Positions 5,068-5,120 of a DNA stretch of 5,120 nucleotides are shown piece after piece; the stretch's first letter is position 1; every line of letters begins with the position of its first letter. The stretch comes from Candidatus Saccharimonadota bacterium. GTDB lineage: Bacteria; Patescibacteriota; Saccharimonadia; Saccharimonadales; Saccharimonadaceae. Where the stretch lies: assembly GCA_009778015.1 (NCBI GenBank), contig WRKS01000049.1, forward strand, positions 1 through 5,120. The letters run 5' to 3'. The notes under the pieces are model-generated. The model saw only the letters and a list, made by a program, of their open reading frames with translations. It had not been told where the DNA came from and ran no database searches. The translations under genes and the position numbers were made by a program.

Positions 5068-5120
5068 CTTTGGCGCTAATCTATCAGAAGTTATTTCTCG
5101 CAATGCTCTTTTAGGTAACT
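5015..5120 (+). CDS. Possible start of a gene running off the right edge
   Basis: The frame continuing from the previous gene's stop stays open to the window edge. Possible starts are GTG at 5015 and ATG at 5051 (MGKSQFFGANLSEVISRN). Neither has a ribosome site or clear promoter, although leaderless starts may occur here. The opposite strand is also open across this stretch, ending in a stop at 4993-4995 that overlaps the upstream TAA, so orientation is unsettled. I do not recognise the product. Confidence 0.2.
   Translation, partial: MSDVTAIRNGSLMGKSQFFGANLSEVISRNALLGN

Noticed and set aside
4993..5120. - strand open frame of about 42 codons entering from the right edge
   Set aside because: No recognisable family. 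It competes with an equally open + strand frame, and its stop merely overlaps the previous gene's stop codon. It cannot be resolved in this window.

Overview
The window most likely comes from a streamlined bacterium of the Candidate Phyla Radiation, plausibly a Saccharibacteria (TM7) relative. This is inference, and nothing here fixes the taxon. It rests on compact genes that each have their own promoter, a proline-tRNA ligase without the editing domain, a 150-residue GreA, a DHH-like protein with a long Pro/Ala tail, and moderately GC-rich genes separated by AT-rich gaps. All four convincing genes are on the + strand.

Layout. Positions 1-62 are C-rich and hold no certain gene; they may be the tail of an upstream gene. 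A promoter at 63-91 drives a 600-residue protein (107-1909). Its N-terminal ~265 residues look like the DHH/NrnA phosphoesterase fold with its metal-binding motifs substituted, and the rest is a low-complexity Pro/Ala/Ser/Thr tail. A 129-bp gap holds an extended -10 promoter, a possible 16-codon leader ORF and a weak hairpin. proS follows (2039-3325). After proS come two perfect copies of a 57-bp unit, each carrying a terminator-like hairpin and T-rich tract, plus a truncated third copy that ends inside the -35 box of the next promoter. greA (3539-3991) has a near-ideal promoter, a leader with a run of eight G, and a seven-codon upstream ORF whose stop overlaps the greA start. A 327-residue protein resembling DUF4868/KwaB (4013-4996) follows. 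Its likely promoter lies in the end of greA and would start transcription at the ATG, giving a leaderless mRNA. The right end (4997-5120) has strong inverted repeats and an open frame running off the edge.

Functionally, proS and greA are housekeeping genes for translation and transcript elongation. The last gene looks like the KwaB component of Kiwa anti-phage defence, but no KwaA-like membrane protein is visible beside it. The genes do not form one pathway. What they share is promoter style: each proposed promoter has a TGn extended -10, and leaders range from about 0 to about 100 nt. No complete new multi-gene system is evident. The best leads are the orphan leaderless KwaB-like gene, the inactivated DHH-like protein, and the duplicated terminator fused to the greA promoter.
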